Origin: Haemophilus paracuniculus
Lineage (GTDB): Bacteria > Pseudomonadota > Gammaproteobacteria > Enterobacterales > Pasteurellaceae
Direction of reading: 5' to 3'
NCBI RefSeq assembly: GCF_002015115.1
Contig: NZ_MUYA01000001.1
Location: 62,001-126,000, forward strand
DNA: 64,000 nucleotides
Shown: positions 8,561 through 18,432 of the stretch, piece by piece
Position numbering within the stretch: position 1 is the stretch's first letter
How the letters are laid out: the number at the start of each line of letters is the position of its first letter
Translations under genes and position numbers: made by a program
Notes under the pieces: model-generated
Database searches by the model: none
Seen by the model: only the letters and a program-made list of their open reading frames with translations
Told to the model about the DNA's origin: nothing

Positions 8561-9239
8561 GGGCAAAATCGGTATTTATTTTTTCTTCGGCAAAGGAAAA
8601 ATAATCGCCCTTACCCACGATAATGTGATCGACAAACCGCACATCAACCAACTCGCAGGCTTGTTCGATCTGGCGAGTGAGCTGGCGATCCTCCTCGCTC
8701 GGCTTACATTTTCCCGAGGGGTGATTATGTGCCACGATCATCGCCGCCGCATTGCATTTCAAGGCTTCTTTGATGATTTCACGGGGGTGAACCGCTGCTT
8801 GATTGATCGTGCCGAAAAAGAGTTTTTCCTTTTTAATCAAGCGGTTTTGATTATCCAAAAACAGCACCATAAACACCTCTCGCTCATAATCTTCCAGTTC
8901 CGATTGAAACAACATCACCGCCAAATGAGGGGCATCAATCGTTGGAATTTCGTTCATCTGTTGCGAAAGATAACGTTTGGTCATCTCTTTGGTCGCTTGC
9001 AACTGCACAAATTGGGTTTGCCCCAGCCCTTTCACACGGCAGAAATCCGCCAAATTTGCCGATAACAACCCTCGCAGCGACCCAAACTCGCTCAACACCT
9101 TTTCCGACAACGCCATCACGGGCAAGCCCTTGATCCCCGTTCGCAGAAAAATTGCCAACAGTTCCTGATCCGTCAAACTTTCCGCCCCCGTTGCTAATAA
9201 TTTTTCACGGGGCATTAACGCCACTTTATTTACGTTCAT
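8544..9239 (-). CDS. radC: RadC family JAMM/MPN+ protein
   Basis: A 231-residue protein with an N-terminal helix-hairpin-helix-like region (residues ~15-90, KLLATGAESLTDQELLAIFL) and a C-terminal JAB1/MPN+ metalloprotease-like domain. The metal-binding motif is intact (HNHPSGKCKPSEEDRQLT, residues ~180-197) with the upstream Glu in PREIIKEAL. RadC was once linked to DNA repair, but its function is unsettled. The order radC-rpmB-rpmG opposite coaBC is conserved in gammaproteobacteria. Confidence 0.93.
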   Translation of the reverse strand: MNVNKVALMPREKLLATGAESLTDQELLAIFLRTGIKGLPVMALSEKVLSEFGSLRGLLSANLADFCRVKGLGQTQFVQLQATKEMTKRYLSQQMNEIPTIDAPHLAVMLFQSELEDYEREVFMVLFLDNQNRLIKKEKLFFGTINQAAVHPREIIKEALKCNAAAMIVAHNHPSGKCKPSEEDRQLTRQIEQACELVDVRFVDHIIVGKGDYFSFAEEKINTDFALESES

Positions 9240-9397
9240 TTTGCCACACCTACCTCACGCAAAGGATAAAAAATCCCTTGCGTCACCACAAAGGCTATTT
9301 TTCAATTTGTCGATCGGGATCACAAAAATAATCGGATTGTGAGTAAATGCTTATTGCGGTAAAATCTCGCCCTCTTTTTCTTTCACACGGCAAGATA

Positions 9398-10600
9398 ATG
9401 TTAAAACAGAAAAAAATCGTGGTCGGTATCACGGGCGGGATCGCCGCTTATAAAACGATTGAGCTGATCCGCCACCTGAAAACCGCAGGGGCTGAGGTGC
9501 GAGTGGTGCTAACCCCTGCCGCCGAAGCCTTTGTTACGCCGCTCACGCTGCAAGCCATTTCGGGCAATGCGGTGTCGCAATCCTTGCTCGATCCGCAGGC
9601 AGAACTGGCAATGGGGCATATTGAGTTGGCGAAATGGGCAGATTTGGTGGTGATCGCCCCTGCCAGTGCCGATTTTATCGCTCGGCTGCGGGTGGGAATG
9701 GGCAACGATTTACTTTCCACTATTTGCCTTGCGACAGCTGCCCCAATTCTGCTCGCCCCAGCGATGAATCAGCAGATGTACAAGCGGTCGGTTGTACAGG
9801 AAAATCTGCAAAGCCTTGTGCAACAAGGGATCAAGCTAGTCGGTCCGAACAGCGGTTTCCAAGCCTGCGGCGATGTGGGCGTGGGGCGAATGGCAGAACC
9901 GAGCGAGATTTTCCAAGCCGTGAACGACCACTTCGCCCAAGCCCAAGATCTTGCCGAATTAAGCGTAGTGATCACTGCTGGACCGACCCAAGAGCCGATT
10001 GACCCCGTGCGTTATATCAGCAACCATAGCTCGGGCAAAATGGGCTTTGCGATTGCCGAAGCCTTTGCACAACGAGGGGCGAAAGTTACTTTGATCGCTG
10101 GTCCAGTAAATCTTGCCACACCGCCGAATGTTGAGCGAATTAACGTGCTTTCTGCCCTTGAAATGGCACAACAAGCGGTGGCTTTGGCTCAAAAAAATGT
10201 GATTTTTATTGGCTGTGCAGCGGTGGCGGATTATCGGGTTGCCGAAGTGGCGGATCAGAAAATCAAGAAAACGGACGATAACGAAGAATTGACGCTAAAA
10301 TTAGTGAAAAACCCCGATATTATCGCGAATGTGGCTCATCTTCGCCAAAACCGCCCCTTTGTGGTCGGCTTTGCGGCGGAAACCCAAAACGTGGCGGAAT
10401 ACGCGAAAAGCAAACTGCAACGCAAAAATCTCGACCTGATTTGTGCGAACGATGTCTCAGGCGGACAAGCCTTCGGGCAGGATCAAAACGCCCTACATCT
10501 ATTCTGGCAAAACGGCGACAAAATCTTACCGCTTGCTAACAAAACCGTCCTCGCCAAACAGTTGGTAGAGGAAATTGTGGCGAGATACCAAGCCAAATAG
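9398..10600 (+). CDS. coaBC: Bifunctional phosphopantothenoylcysteine decarboxylase/phosphopantothenate-cysteine ligase
   Basis: A 400-residue two-domain enzyme of coenzyme A synthesis. The N-terminal CoaC flavoprotein domain (residues ~1-185) has [15 protein letters not shown] and the PAMNQQMY substrate clamp. The C-terminal CoaB domain carries [19 protein letters not shown] and the CTP-binding KKTDD region. The frame is open from 9347, but family members begin at [14 protein letters not shown], so I chose the ATG at 9398. It is divergent from radC and heads a coaBC-dut-slmA cluster as in E. coli. Confidence 0.95.
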   Translation: MLKQKKIVVGITGGIAAYKTIELIRHLKTAGAEVRVVLTPAAEAFVTPLTLQAISGNAVSQSLLDPQAELAMGHIELAKWADLVVIAPASADFIARLRVGMGNDLLSTICLATAAPILLAPAMNQQMYKRSVVQENLQSLVQQGIKLVGPNSGFQACGDVGVGRMAEPSEIFQAVNDHFAQAQDLAELSVVITAGPTQEPIDPVRYISNHSSGKMGFAIAEAFAQRGAKVTLIAGPVNLATPPNVERINVLSALEMAQQAVALAQKNVIFIGCAAVADYRVAEVADQKIKKTDDNEELTLKLVKNPDIIANVAHLRQNRPFVVGFAAETQNVAEYAKSKLQRKNLDLICANDVSGGQAFGQDQNALHLFWQNGDKILPLANKTVLAKQLVEEIVARYQAK

Positions 10601-10645
10601 CCGTTACAAGCGGTCAGATTTTTGGAAATTTTAAGAGAGGAAAAA

Positions 10646-11101
10646 ATGAAACAGATTGATTTAAAAATTTTAGATAACCGTATCGGTACGGAATTTCCAT
10701 TACCGACTTACGCCACCGCAGGCTCGGCGGGGTTGGATTTGCGTGCCTTGATTGAGCAGCCGCTGACGGTTGAAGCGGGGCAAACGGTGCTGATTCCCAC
10801 GGGCATTTCGATTTACATCGCCGATCCGAATTTAGCCGCTGTGATTTTGCCCCGTTCGGGCTTGGGGCATAAAAATGGGATTGTGTTGGGGAATTTGGTC
10901 GGGCTGATCGACAGCGATTATCAAGGGCCGTTAATGGTTTCGTTGTGGAATCGTAGCGACAAGCCGTTCACGGTAGAAGTGGGCGACCGCATTGCTCAAC
11001 TGGTATTCGTGCCAGTGGTGCAAGCCAGTTTCAACATTGTAAACGACTTTGCCCAAACCGAGCGTGGCGAGGGTGGATTTGGACATTCGGGTAAACAATA
11101 A
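10646..11101 (+). CDS. dut: dUTP pyrophosphatase
   Basis: A 151-residue trimeric dUTPase, the E. coli length. It hydrolyses dUTP to dUMP and PPi. Motifs in order: [47 protein letters not shown] and the C-terminal [11 protein letters not shown] arm that closes over the active site. I start at the ATG at 10646 because GAGAGG lies at the right distance; the frame extends further upstream without a family match. Confidence 0.97.
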   Translation: MKQIDLKILDNRIGTEFPLPTYATAGSAGLDLRALIEQPLTVEAGQTVLIPTGISIYIADPNLAAVILPRSGLGHKNGIVLGNLVGLIDSDYQGPLMVSLWNRSDKPFTVEVGDRIAQLVFVPVVQASFNIVNDFAQTERGEGGFGHSGKQ

Positions 11102-11110
11102 GGGCAAAAA

Positions 11111-11725
11111 ATGAGCGAAATTACGATTAAAATGCCGAAAAAATCCGTCAAAGAACGCCGCCAGCAGGTGCTGGAAGTGCTGGTGAGTTTGCTCAATTCC
11201 GAGGACGGAATGCAACGGGTTACCACCGAACGCCTTGCCAAAGCGGTGGGGGTCTCCGAGGGGGCGTTGTACCGCTATTTCCCGAGCAAAACCAAAATGT
11301 TTGAGGCGTTGATCGAAACCATTGAAAGCACCCTCAACAGCTATATTGCCAACAGCAAGCGTCAAGGCAACGATTTAGAAAGCAACGTGAAAGCGATTTT
11401 GTTCACGGTGTTGGAATTTGCCCGCAAAAACCCAGGGGTTACTCGCATTTTAACGGGACACGCCTTAATGTTTGAAGATGAAGCCCTCAAAGCCAAAGTG
11501 GCTCGTTTTTTCGATAATCTCGAATTGCAATTCCTCAATTTGTTGCAACTGAATAAGCGTAACCACAATTTAGGCGATACCCGTGAATTGGCGGGCTATC
11601 TCGTCAATTTCTGCGAGGGGCAATTTTTGCGTTTGGTGCGTTCTAACTTCCGTTACAACCAATTCCAACAATTTGATAAGCAATGGCTATTTATTAAGCC
11701 ACTTTTTGAGGGAAAAACCGAATGA
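11111..11725 (+). CDS. slmA: Nucleoid occlusion factor SlmA
   Basis: A 204-residue TetR-family DNA-binding protein that blocks FtsZ ring assembly over the nucleoid. The N-terminal helix-turn-helix reads [20 protein letters not shown] (residues ~38-57), and the C-terminal region carries family-typical segments such as [14 protein letters not shown]. It is 9 bp after dut and its stop overlaps the next start (ATGA), so it belongs to the coaBC-dut-slmA-yheU unit. Confidence 0.94.
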   Translation: MSEITIKMPKKSVKERRQQVLEVLVSLLNSEDGMQRVTTERLAKAVGVSEGALYRYFPSKTKMFEALIETIESTLNSYIANSKRQGNDLESNVKAILFTVLEFARKNPGVTRILTGHALMFEDEALKAKVARFFDNLELQFLNLLQLNKRNHNLGDTRELAGYLVNFCEGQFLRLVRSNFRYNQFQQFDKQWLFIKPLFEGKTE

Positions 11726-11946
11726 TTATCCCGTGGCAGCAGCTCGAACCGACCACCCTCAACAATGTGCTAGATTCCTTTATTTTGCGAGAGGGGACGG
11801 ATTACGGCGTGCGGGAATTATCCCTCGCCGAAAAGCGTGAGCGGTTATTAAATCAACTGAAAGCGGATAAAGTGGTCATTGTGTGGTCAGAATTACACCA
11901 GAGTTTGGATATTAAAGATAAAAAATCTTTCTTAGGCGATGTGTAA
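11722..11946 (+). CDS. YheU family (UPF0270) protein
   Basis: A 74-residue protein starting [20 protein letters not shown], the recognisable opening of the YheU/UPF0270 family. Function is unknown. It overlaps the slmA stop by four bases, so translation is probably coupled. No signal peptide or membrane segment is visible. Confidence 0.85.
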   Translation: MIIPWQQLEPTTLNNVLDSFILREGTDYGVRELSLAEKRERLLNQLKADKVVIVWSELHQSLDIKDKKSFLGDV

Positions 11947-12018
11947 ATTTGTGATACAATTTTTACAATACTTGGAAGTATTATTCAAATAATAGATGAT
12001 TAAAAAGGTTTTTCGTCA

Positions 12019-12693
12019 ATGCAAGACATTTCGCTTTCCATTCCCCCACTCGAAAATGAAACGCCCGTGCCACCCATCCACGATCCTGCGGTCGAGTGGT
12101 TTTTGACCCATTGCCACATTCATCGCTACCCCTCAAAATACACGCTGATCAATGCTGGCGAGGACGCGGAATCGCTCTACTACATCGTCAAAGGCACAGT
12201 AATGGTGTTTTTGAAAGATGAAGAGGGCAAAGAGATGATCCTCACCTATTTGGGGCAAGGGGAATTTGTCGGCGAAATCAGCCTGTTTGAAGAAACGGTG
12301 CAGAAACGCACCGCTTGGGTGAAAACCAAAGGCCCGTGCGAAATTGCCGAAATTTCCTACAAGCGGTTCAAACAACTAGTGCATATGAACCCTGATATTT
12401 TGATGTACCTTTCCGCCCAAATGGCACGCCGTTTGCGTCAAACTTCACGCCAAGTGAGCAATTTGGCATTCCTTGATGTAACAGGGCGAATCGCTCAAAC
12501 CTTAATCAACCTCGCCCAACAACCCGAGGCGATGACCCACCCCGAGGGAATGCAGATCAAAATTACCCGCCAAGAAATCGGGCAAATGGTCGGTTGTTCC
12601 CGTGAAACTGTCGGCAGAATTTTAAAAATGCTCGAAGATGACGGCTTAATTTCCGCCCACGGCAAAACCATTGTGGTTTATGGGGCGAGGTAA
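12019..12693 (+). CDS. crp: cAMP receptor protein CRP
   Basis: A 224-residue global regulator. The N-terminal cyclic-nucleotide domain has [19 protein letters not shown] and the cAMP-contacting [10 protein letters not shown] and RTAWVKTK region; the C-terminal helix-turn-helix reads [19 protein letters not shown]. It is about 14 residues longer at the N-terminus than E. coli CRP, as is usual for Pasteurellaceae. In this family CRP with cAMP also turns on competence. A near-perfect CRP site lies upstream of afuA at 51.5 kb. Confidence 0.97.
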   Translation: MQDISLSIPPLENETPVPPIHDPAVEWFLTHCHIHRYPSKYTLINAGEDAESLYYIVKGTVMVFLKDEEGKEMILTYLGQGEFVGEISLFEETVQKRTAWVKTKGPCEIAEISYKRFKQLVHMNPDILMYLSAQMARRLRQTSRQVSNLAFLDVTGRIAQTLINLAQQPEAMTHPEGMQIKITRQEIGQMVGCSRETVGRILKMLEDDGLISAHGKTIVVYGAR

Positions 12694-12715
12694 ATCTTCA
12701 CTGATAAAAATACAT

Positions 12716-12747
12716 AAAAAACCGAACCCTAAGGTTCGGTTTTTTTA
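12716..12747. terminator. Bidirectional terminator between crp and ftsN
   Basis: AAAAACCGAACC-CTAA-GGTTCGGTTTTTTT, with A and T tracts on both sides, between two converging genes. Confidence 0.92.
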
Positions 12748-12760
12748 TGAAATCAAAGGC

Positions 12761-13774
12761 TTACATCGAAACAATCACACATTCCGCCACGCTTCGTGCA
12801 TTCGACTGTGCTGATGAAGCGGAAGCACGGTCGCCGACAGGTCCGATAAAGACACGATTCCAATCCGCACTGCTCACAATACGAGCGTTATAACCTGCCA
12901 TTGCTAAACGTGCCTGCATATTTTCCGCTTGGGCTTTGTTCTTAAAGGCACCGCATTGTAAACCAAAACGACCCGCTTGATTTGAGACTTGCTCATTCGG
13001 TTTTGCCGCCACGGCAACCACTTTTTGCGGTTTCGCCTGCTCTACTTTTTTCGCTTGCTCAGCTTTGGTTTTGTCGGCTTTCTCTTTTTCTGCTTTTAAC
13101 TGATCCGCCTTAGCCTGTTCTGCCTTGGCTTGTTCCGTTTTAAGCTGTTCCGCCGATTTCGCTGCATTGGCTTTTTCTTGTTCCGCTTTCTTCGCTAACT
13201 CTTGCTGTTTTTTCAGCTCTTGTTTGCGTTTTTCTTCGGCTAATTTAGCTCTTTCCAAAGCTTTCTGCTCTTGGGCTTTTTTCGCCGCCGCAATTTCCTC
13301 TGGGGTAGCCTCTCTCGCCTCGACTTTGGCGGTCGGGGTTTGCGGTTTCACCTGCTCAGTGGCAGGCTGGTTTTGAACGGTTTCCATAATGGTAATTTGC
13401 GGCTCTTGGGCTTTCTGTTCCGCCGCTAAACGTAACTGTTCTTCCTGCTTACGGCGTTCTTCTTCCTCTTTTAATTTTTTCTCTTGCTCAGCATTTAATT
13501 GAGCTTGCACACGTTTATCCAACGGCACTTCACGGGTTTCTAAATCACGAATGTAGCTATACACCTCGTCAGGGCGACTTGGTAACGAACTTTTCGGTGG
13601 CGTAGGTGGCTGAATTGCCGAGGCTGGAATCGGTTGAGCGGGGGTATTTTCTTTCAATAACCACAAGCCCAAACCGAAAACGATACAAATTCCCGCAATG
13701 GTCGCCAAGATTTTTGAGATTTTTACATTCCCCTTTTTCTTCGACTCGCCTGCGTAATCACGTTGTTGTGTCAT
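12761..13774 (-). CDS. ftsN: Cell division protein FtsN
   Basis: A 337-residue bitopic inner-membrane protein. The short cytoplasmic start MTQQRDYAGESKKK carries the RDY motif that contacts FtsA; a single membrane segment follows at ~22-42 (ISKILATIAGICIVFGLGLW). Next comes a short periplasmic region (YSYIRDLETREVPLD) like the essential helices of FtsN. A long Glu/Lys/Ala/Gln coiled-coil stretch (residues ~88-255) precedes a C-terminal SPOR domain (~262-337, LQCGAFKNKAQAENMQARLA), which binds denuded septal peptidoglycan. The assignment rests on this architecture; FtsN sequence itself is poorly conserved. Confidence 0.87.
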   Translation of the reverse strand: MTQQRDYAGESKKKGNVKISKILATIAGICIVFGLGLWLLKENTPAQPIPASAIQPPTPPKSSLPSRPDEVYSYIRDLETREVPLDKRVQAQLNAEQEKKLKEEEERRKQEEQLRLAAEQKAQEPQITIMETVQNQPATEQVKPQTPTAKVEAREATPEEIAAAKKAQEQKALERAKLAEEKRKQELKKQQELAKKAEQEKANAAKSAEQLKTEQAKAEQAKADQLKAEKEKADKTKAEQAKKVEQAKPQKVVAVAAKPNEQVSNQAGRFGLQCGAFKNKAQAENMQARLAMAGYNARIVSSADWNRVFIGPVGDRASASSAQSNARSVAECVIVSM

Positions 13775-13895
13775 ATTGACCTCTTTGTCATAAAATTTAG
13801 CAATACAAAATTTGACTATTCTACGGCAAAAAGCCCCTTTTGCCTAGCTAACCACAGGGGATTTTGTCGCCCAAATTTACAAAAATTAGCGGAAA

Positions 13896-14663
13896 TCAAT
13901 CCGCTTGCAAATTGGGCAAATGGGACAAATAAACATCAAACCGATGATTTTTGGTGGTTTGGCTGAAATCGGGCTTTTGTTCGGCAATAAAAGGGGCGTA
14001 ATCAGGGCGTTTTACCACCACCCGCTTACGGGCGAGGGCTTTGGCGTGGTCGAAAAAATCGTCCGCATCCAAATCTGCCCCAACCAAATGTTGAAAAACT
14101 CGCATCTCTTTTTTGACCAAGGCACTTTTTTGCTTGTGGGGAAACATCGGATCGAAATAGACCACATCTGCTGCGAACTGGTCGGGATCTAAGGCTAAAA
14201 TGGAAGAAACGGGGGCTAAAATCATTCGATCTCGCATAAATTCGCCGATTTCAGGATCTTGATAGGCACGCTGTAAACCATCTTCCAACAATGCTGACAC
14301 CACGGGGTTGCGTTCCACCAAGGTAACTTTGCAGCCCACCGCCGCCAACACGAAGGCATCACGCCCCAAGCCTGCGGTGGCATCGATCACACTCGGCAGA
14401 TAATCGCCCTTGATCCCCACCGCTTTTGCCACCGCCTCGCCCCGTCCGCCGCCAAATTTACGGCGATGAGCCATTGTGCCATCGACAAAATTGACCGCAA
14501 TCGCCCCTAATTTCGGTTCGTCCAATTTGCGTAATTCTAATTGGTGATTGGTTTGCACGAGTGCTAAAATCGCCGAACTGTCGTCAATCAGTTGCCATTT
14601 GTCGCAAACTGCACGGAATTGCTCGGGATTGTCGCTTTCATTAATTAGTTGAATGGAACTCAT
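13896..14663 (-). CDS. rsmJ: 16S rRNA (guanine1516-N2)-methyltransferase RsmJ
   Basis: A 255-residue SAM-dependent methyltransferase that modifies G1516 of 16S rRNA. Family signatures: [18 protein letters not shown], the SAM-binding [16 protein letters not shown] (residues ~92-107), [15 protein letters not shown], and the catalytic [19 protein letters not shown]. Start overlaps the preceding gene's stop by four bases, so the two form a tight pair. Confidence 0.95.
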   Translation of the reverse strand: MSSIQLINESDNPEQFRAVCDKWQLIDDSSAILALVQTNHQLELRKLDEPKLGAIAVNFVDGTMAHRRKFGGGRGEAVAKAVGIKGDYLPSVIDATAGLGRDAFVLAAVGCKVTLVERNPVVSALLEDGLQRAYQDPEIGEFMRDRMILAPVSSILALDPDQFAADVVYFDPMFPHKQKSALVKKEMRVFQHLVGADLDADDFFDHAKALARKRVVVKRPDYAPFIAEQKPDFSQTTKNHRFDVYLSHLPNLQAD

Positions 14664-15340
14664 AAAATATAGTGTTTAAACAGATCATCAAAATGGGCGA
14701 TCAAACATTCTTTGCCTGCAAGATCTTCATCAATCCACGCAGATCGCAACATATCGGCACAAAATTCCGCTTGATAGCGTTCAGATAGCGGACGATAACT
14801 CAAATGCCACGGCTCGATCCCGATCCGCTTATCAGCCCTGCCGTTAAACGGAAAATAGAAACCAAACTGCTCCGCATTTTGGTTGAGCCAAGCGGTCAGA
14901 TTTTCAAAATATCCACCCGCTTGATATTCCCAAGGTTCAAGCATAAGTGATTGATTTTTCGGCAATAAATCGGGATCGAAAATATCCAATTCCGTCCCCC
15001 AATGGTGGCGACTCGCCCCTGCCACCGCCGACCAACGCAACATTGCTTGGCACTTTTCCCAATCGGACAGGCAACTCAAATCAATCGCACAGCCTTGATC
15101 ATTATGCACTTTCCGCTCGCCATTAAATTTAGCGTTCCAAATCGCCTTTTGCCGTTCAAAATCCCGAAAAGTGCTGGCTGGTTGCAAATTAAAGCCCGCT
15201 TGCTTCGCCGCCTGTTGCAACGCCAGAAAGGCTTGCACCGCTTCCGCCTGCAAAAAATGCTTATCCGACAACGGATTCAGCAACGGTACAAGGTGATCAC
15301 GGCTTTTGCCCGTGAGGATTAAATTGAGGTTTTTATTCAT
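14660..15340 (-). CDS. M15B family D,D-carboxypeptidase-like protein (VanY type)
   Basis: A ~226-residue zinc peptidase of the VanY/LAS superfamily. Metal-binding motifs are intact: [14 protein letters not shown] (His-x6-Asp) and the C-terminal EPWHLSYRP (catalytic Glu and third ligand). The family trims D-Ala or splits L-Ala-D-Glu bonds in murein peptides. I start at the ATG at 15340 ([11 protein letters not shown]); an upstream ATG at 15373 lies in the 32-bp repeat edge and adds unconserved residues. No signal peptide is visible, which suggests a cytoplasmic, murein-recycling role (inference). Confidence 0.82.
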   Translation of the reverse strand: MNKNLNLILTGKSRDHLVPLLNPLSDKHFLQAEAVQAFLALQQAAKQAGFNLQPASTFRDFERQKAIWNAKFNGERKVHNDQGCAIDLSCLSDWEKCQAMLRWSAVAGASRHHWGTELDIFDPDLLPKNQSLMLEPWEYQAGGYFENLTAWLNQNAEQFGFYFPFNGRADKRIGIEPWHLSYRPLSERYQAEFCADMLRSAWIDEDLAGKECLIAHFDDLFKHYIL

Positions 15341-15371
15341 TACTTTTAAATAAATTTCTACGGTTATTATC

Positions 15372-15403
15372 AAGGGCGGATATAAAATCCGCCCCTACGA
15401 ATG
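15372..15403 (+). repeat. 32-bp hairpin element, copy 2
   Basis: Identical to 441-472, again just ahead of an R1 element. Confidence 0.85.
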
Positions 15404-15454
15404 ATGATTAAATTTTCAGATTTCCCAAAATTTCAAACCATTGCTCGAATAAAT

Positions 15455-15655
15455 TTCCCCGTCATTTTGCGTTGAGCGGTTGCGTCAAATTTCAAGGGCG
15501 ATTTGTACTGTTTGAGCTTGCGAAGCAAGCGAGTTTACAAATCGACCGTAGAAATTAGCAACAAGCGAAACATCAGCAAAATGCCCGGGGTCGCCTTTCT
15601 TTTTGGTTACTTTTTCTTTGGCGAAGCAAAGAAAAAGTAACAGAACTCAAACAAG
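15455..15655 (+). repeat. Dispersed structured element R1, copy 2
   Basis: Same layout as copy 1. The inner hairpin is GCTTGC-GAA-GCAAGC (15516-15530), the middle pair CGATTTGTA/TACAAATCG, and the end hairpin GTTACTTTTTCTTTG/CAAAGAAAAAGTAAC. Stem bases differ from the other copies on both arms together. It occupies the ~310-bp gap between the M15 gene and dapE; I see no gene in that gap. Confidence 0.85.
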
Positions 15656-15683
15656 GGGTAGGATTTTTGAAAATTTTGCCAAT

Positions 15684-16814
15684 CTATTTCAAAACGCTTT
15701 CCAAAATCTGATAGTAGATCTCGCCACATTTCCTCAAATCGTCCACGCTAACACACTCGTCCACTTTGTGAATGGTTTGGTTGAGAGGGCCAAATTCCAC
15801 CACTTCCGCCCCCATTTGAGCGATGAAACGTCCGTCAGAAGTACCGCCGCTGGTTTCTAATAGCGGTGTGATTTTTGCCACGTTTTGCACCGCTTGCACC
15901 GTGGCTTCCACCAATTTTCCTTTTGCGGTTAAAAACGGTTTTCCCGACAAATTCCAGCTAATTCGGTGCGTTAAGCCGTGTTTTTGCAACAATTCGCTCA
16001 CTTTGGTTTTGATGATTTCATCGTTCACTTCGGTGCAGTAACGTAGGTTAAATTGTACATACAATTCCCCTGGAATCACATTATTGCTACCCGTACCCGC
16101 CTTGATATTGGCAATTTGTAGGCTAGTCGGCGGAAAAAACTCATTGCCGTTATCCCACTGGTAAGCGGTCAGTTCGCTCAAAAAAGCGAGGGATTTATGC
16201 ACAGGGTTGTCGGCGAGGTGTGGATAAGCAACGTGTCCTTGCACGCCCTCAATATAGAGATCCGCCGTGATCGAACCACGTCTGCCGTTTTTCACCACAT
16301 CGCCCAACTGCTTACCGCTGGACGGCTCGCCCACGACACAATAATGGATCGCTTCGCCCCGTTGCATTAAGGCTTCGACTACTTTTACTGTGCCGTCTTT
16401 GGCAGCAGCTTCTTCATCAGAAGTAATCAGCAAGCCGATTTTTCCCTTGTGATTTGGGTGCTTTTGTACGAAATTTTCGGCGGCGATCACCATTGCCGAA
16501 AGCGATCCTTTCATATCCGCTGCACCACGTCCATAAAGCAAGTTATCCACAATGCAAGCCTCGAACGGTGGATAAGTCCACTGGGTTTGATCGCCGACTG
16601 GCACGACATCCGTATGCCCTGCAAAGGCAATACAAGGCTCTTCCGTACCGTGGGTCGCCCACAAATTAAGGGTGTCGCCAAAGGGTAGCCACTCGATTTG
16701 GAAACCGACTTTCGCCAAACGTTCGGCGATCACCTGCTGGCAACCTTGATCATCGGGGCTAATGGACGGACGGCGGATTAAATTCTGAGCCAGCTCAATA
16801 ATCTGATTTTTCAT
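15684..16814 (-). CDS. dapE: Succinyl-diaminopimelate desuccinylase
   Basis: A 376-residue M20 metallohydrolase of lysine and diaminopimelate synthesis; it frees succinate from N-succinyl-LL-DAP. Di-zinc motifs: [12 protein letters not shown] (His and Asp), [10 protein letters not shown] (bridging Asp), [10 protein letters not shown] (Glu pair) and the C-terminal [13 protein letters not shown] (His). Length matches the H. influenzae enzyme (377). It starts one base after yffB stops, forming the yffB-dapE pair seen in E. coli. Confidence 0.97.
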   Translation of the reverse strand: MKNQIIELAQNLIRRPSISPDDQGCQQVIAERLAKVGFQIEWLPFGDTLNLWATHGTEEPCIAFAGHTDVVPVGDQTQWTYPPFEACIVDNLLYGRGAADMKGSLSAMVIAAENFVQKHPNHKGKIGLLITSDEEAAAKDGTVKVVEALMQRGEAIHYCVVGEPSSGKQLGDVVKNGRRGSITADLYIEGVQGHVAYPHLADNPVHKSLAFLSELTAYQWDNGNEFFPPTSLQIANIKAGTGSNNVIPGELYVQFNLRYCTEVNDEIIKTKVSELLQKHGLTHRISWNLSGKPFLTAKGKLVEATVQAVQNVAKITPLLETSGGTSDGRFIAQMGAEVVEFGPLNQTIHKVDECVSVDDLRKCGEIYYQILESVLK

Positions 16815-16815
16815 T

Positions 16816-17160
16816 TTATTTCAATAGGTTAGCTTGATATTCTGCTTCACTAAAACCGAGTAAAGCGATGTCGTTGTGAATCAAAATCGGGCGTTTGATC
16901 AAGGTCGGCTCTTCGTTCAACACCTGCAACGCGGTTTCACGGTTGAGGTTATTTTTGATCGCCTCGTCTAAATTCCGCCACGTTGTGCTACGTTTATTCA
17001 CCAGATTTTCCCAGCCGAATTGATCCGCCATTTTCGCCAGCCACGCCGAGTCCAAACCGTCCACCCGATAATCGTGCAACACAGGCGAAAAGCCGTTTTG
17101 TTCTAACCATTTCAACGCTTTTTTCACAGTGTCGCAGTTTTTGATGCCGTAGAGTTTCAT
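16816..17160 (-). CDS. yffB: YffB/ArsC-like thioredoxin-fold protein
   Basis: A 114-residue Spx/ArsC-family protein. It begins [19 protein letters not shown], with a single Cys in the CDTV motif where reductases have CxxC. The C-terminal [14 protein letters not shown] segment is the family's arginine-containing motif. YffB itself binds glutathione, but its substrate is unknown; arsenate reduction is not implied. It is directly followed by dapE, a conserved pairing. Confidence 0.85.
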   Translation of the reverse strand: MKLYGIKNCDTVKKALKWLEQNGFSPVLHDYRVDGLDSAWLAKMADQFGWENLVNKRSTTWRNLDEAIKNNLNRETALQVLNEEPTLIKRPILIHNDIALLGFSEAEYQANLLK

Positions 17161-17227
17161 CTATTTTTCCTTTTGTGTATGAATGGGGCTATTGTGAAAT
17201 TTTCAAAAATCTTACCCCTTGTTAATT

Positions 17228-17411
17228 CCTACTTTCTTTGCTTCGCCAAAGAAAGTAGGCAAAGAAAGGCGACCCCGAGCATTTTGCTTTGTTTCGCTTG
17301 TTTCTAATTTCTACGAACGATTTGTAAACTCGCCTACTGCGTAGGCTCAAACAGTACAAATCGTTCTTGAAATTGACGAAACCGCTCAACGCAAAATGAC
17401 GGGGGATTTTC
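17228..17411 (-). repeat. Dispersed structured element R1, copy 3 (inverted)
   Basis: Reverse complement of the copies at 491 and 15455. Inner hairpin GCCTAC-TGC-GTAGGC (17332-17346), middle pair extended to GAACGATTTGTA/TACAAATCGTTC, outer AATTTC/GAAATT, and end hairpin CCTACTTTCTTTG/CAAAGAAAGTAGG. An open frame of 72 codons here is not convincing as a gene. Confidence 0.85.
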
Positions 17412-17562
17412 CCTCTCTCTGCCCAAAATGCTAAACGCATTTTGGGCTGTCTCTCTCCTGTGAACGGGAGAGAGGAAATTTATCTCAACGCTCGGTAAAT
17501 ATCCCCTCGCCCGCTTACGGGAGAGGGAGGAGAAAATCCGTAGGATTTTCGGAGGGAGAGGG
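17411..17562 (+). repeat. Dispersed element R3, copy 1 (modules a then b)
   Basis: Module a (17411-17475): CTCTCTCT, then an 11-bp stem GCCCAAAATGC-TAAAC-GCATTTTGGGC, then TCTCTCTCC and GGGAGAGAGG. Module b (17503-17562): CCCTCGCC, CGGGAGAGGGAGG, stem GAAAATCC-GTA-GGATTTTC, then GGGAGAGGG. The same two modules, in the opposite order and with different but still paired stems, lie at 57790-57949. With R1 copy 3 it fills the 430-bp gap between yffB and folP. Confidence 0.8.
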
Positions 17563-17589
17563 TTAAATTCTCAAAAATCCCACCCCTTG

Positions 17590-18432
17590 CTATGCTTGCT
17601 GGGTGGCTTGCCAGATTTTGAGGGCGTCGGCGGTTTCGGCGACGTCGTGGACGCGGACGATTTTTGCCCCGTTTTGCACTGCGATTAACGCCCCAGCCAC
17701 ACTGCCGATGATACGTTGATCGACAGGTTTATCCAACACCGCCCCGATCATTGATTTACGCGAAAGCCCCGCCAACACGGGATAGCCCGATTGGACGAAC
17801 GCATTCAAATGTTTGAGCAGTTGGAAATTGTGTTGTACCGTTTTGCCGAAGCAGAAGCCCACGTCCAAAATGATATGCTCTTTTTTGATCCCTGCGGTCA
17901 GGCACGCAAAAATTCGTTGATTGAGGAAAGTCGCTACCTCATCCACCACATCATCATAGTCGGGGTTTTGTTGCATTGTTTGCGGCGAGCCTTGCATATG
18001 CATTAAGCAGACGGGCAGGTCGAGCCGAACCGCCGTTTCAAGGGCGTTCGGCTCGGTTAAGGCACGAATATCGTTGATGATGTCCGCCCCCACTTTTGCC
18101 GTTTCCGCCATTACCATCGCCTTTGAGGTGTCCACCGAAATCAAGCAATCAAACCGCTGGCGAACCGCTTCCACCAACGGCACAACCCGTTCCAGCTCTT
18201 GCTGTTCGCTCACAATTTCCGCATTCGGGCGGGTCGATTCGCCGCCGATGTCGATAATGCTCGCCCCCTCGTTCAGCATTTTTTCCACTTGCACAAGGGC
18301 TTTATCGAGGCTGAAAAATTTGCCCGAATCGGAAAACGAATCGGGGGTGAAGTTCAAAATTCCCATAATTTGCGGTTGGGAAAGATCCAGCAAGCGGTCA
18401 GTTCCGAGCAAATTTTTAAACGAAATTTTCAT
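17590..18432 (-). CDS. folP: Dihydropteroate synthase
   Basis: A 280-residue TIM-barrel enzyme that joins p-aminobenzoate to 6-hydroxymethyl-dihydropterin pyrophosphate in folate synthesis; it is the sulfonamide target. Motifs: [17 protein letters not shown] (residues ~23-39, phosphate-binding), [31 protein letters not shown] and the C-terminal [13 protein letters not shown]. Start overlaps the trmA stop by four bases. A usual partner, glmM, is not next to it. Confidence 0.97.
   Translation of the reverse strand: MKISFKNLLGTDRLLDLSQPQIMGILNFTPDSFSDSGKFFSLDKALVQVEKMLNEGASIIDIGGESTRPNAEIVSEQQELERVVPLVEAVRQRFDCLISVDTSKAMVMAETAKVGADIINDIRALTEPNALETAVRLDLPVCLMHMQGSPQTMQQNPDYDDVVDEVATFLNQRIFACLTAGIKKEHIILDVGFCFGKTVQHNFQLLKHLNAFVQSGYPVLAGLSRKSMIGAVLDKPVDQRIIGSVAGALIAVQNGAKIVRVHDVAETADALKIWQATQQA

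Noticed and set aside
8526..9065. A 179-codon open frame opposite radC
   Set aside because: It is antisense to an intact, motif-complete RadC and has no recognisable domain.
11945..11985. TTGTGATACAATTTTTACAA before crp as an autoregulatory CRP site
   Set aside because: Only one half-site matches TGTGA; the other arm is too far from TCACA to claim without footprinting.
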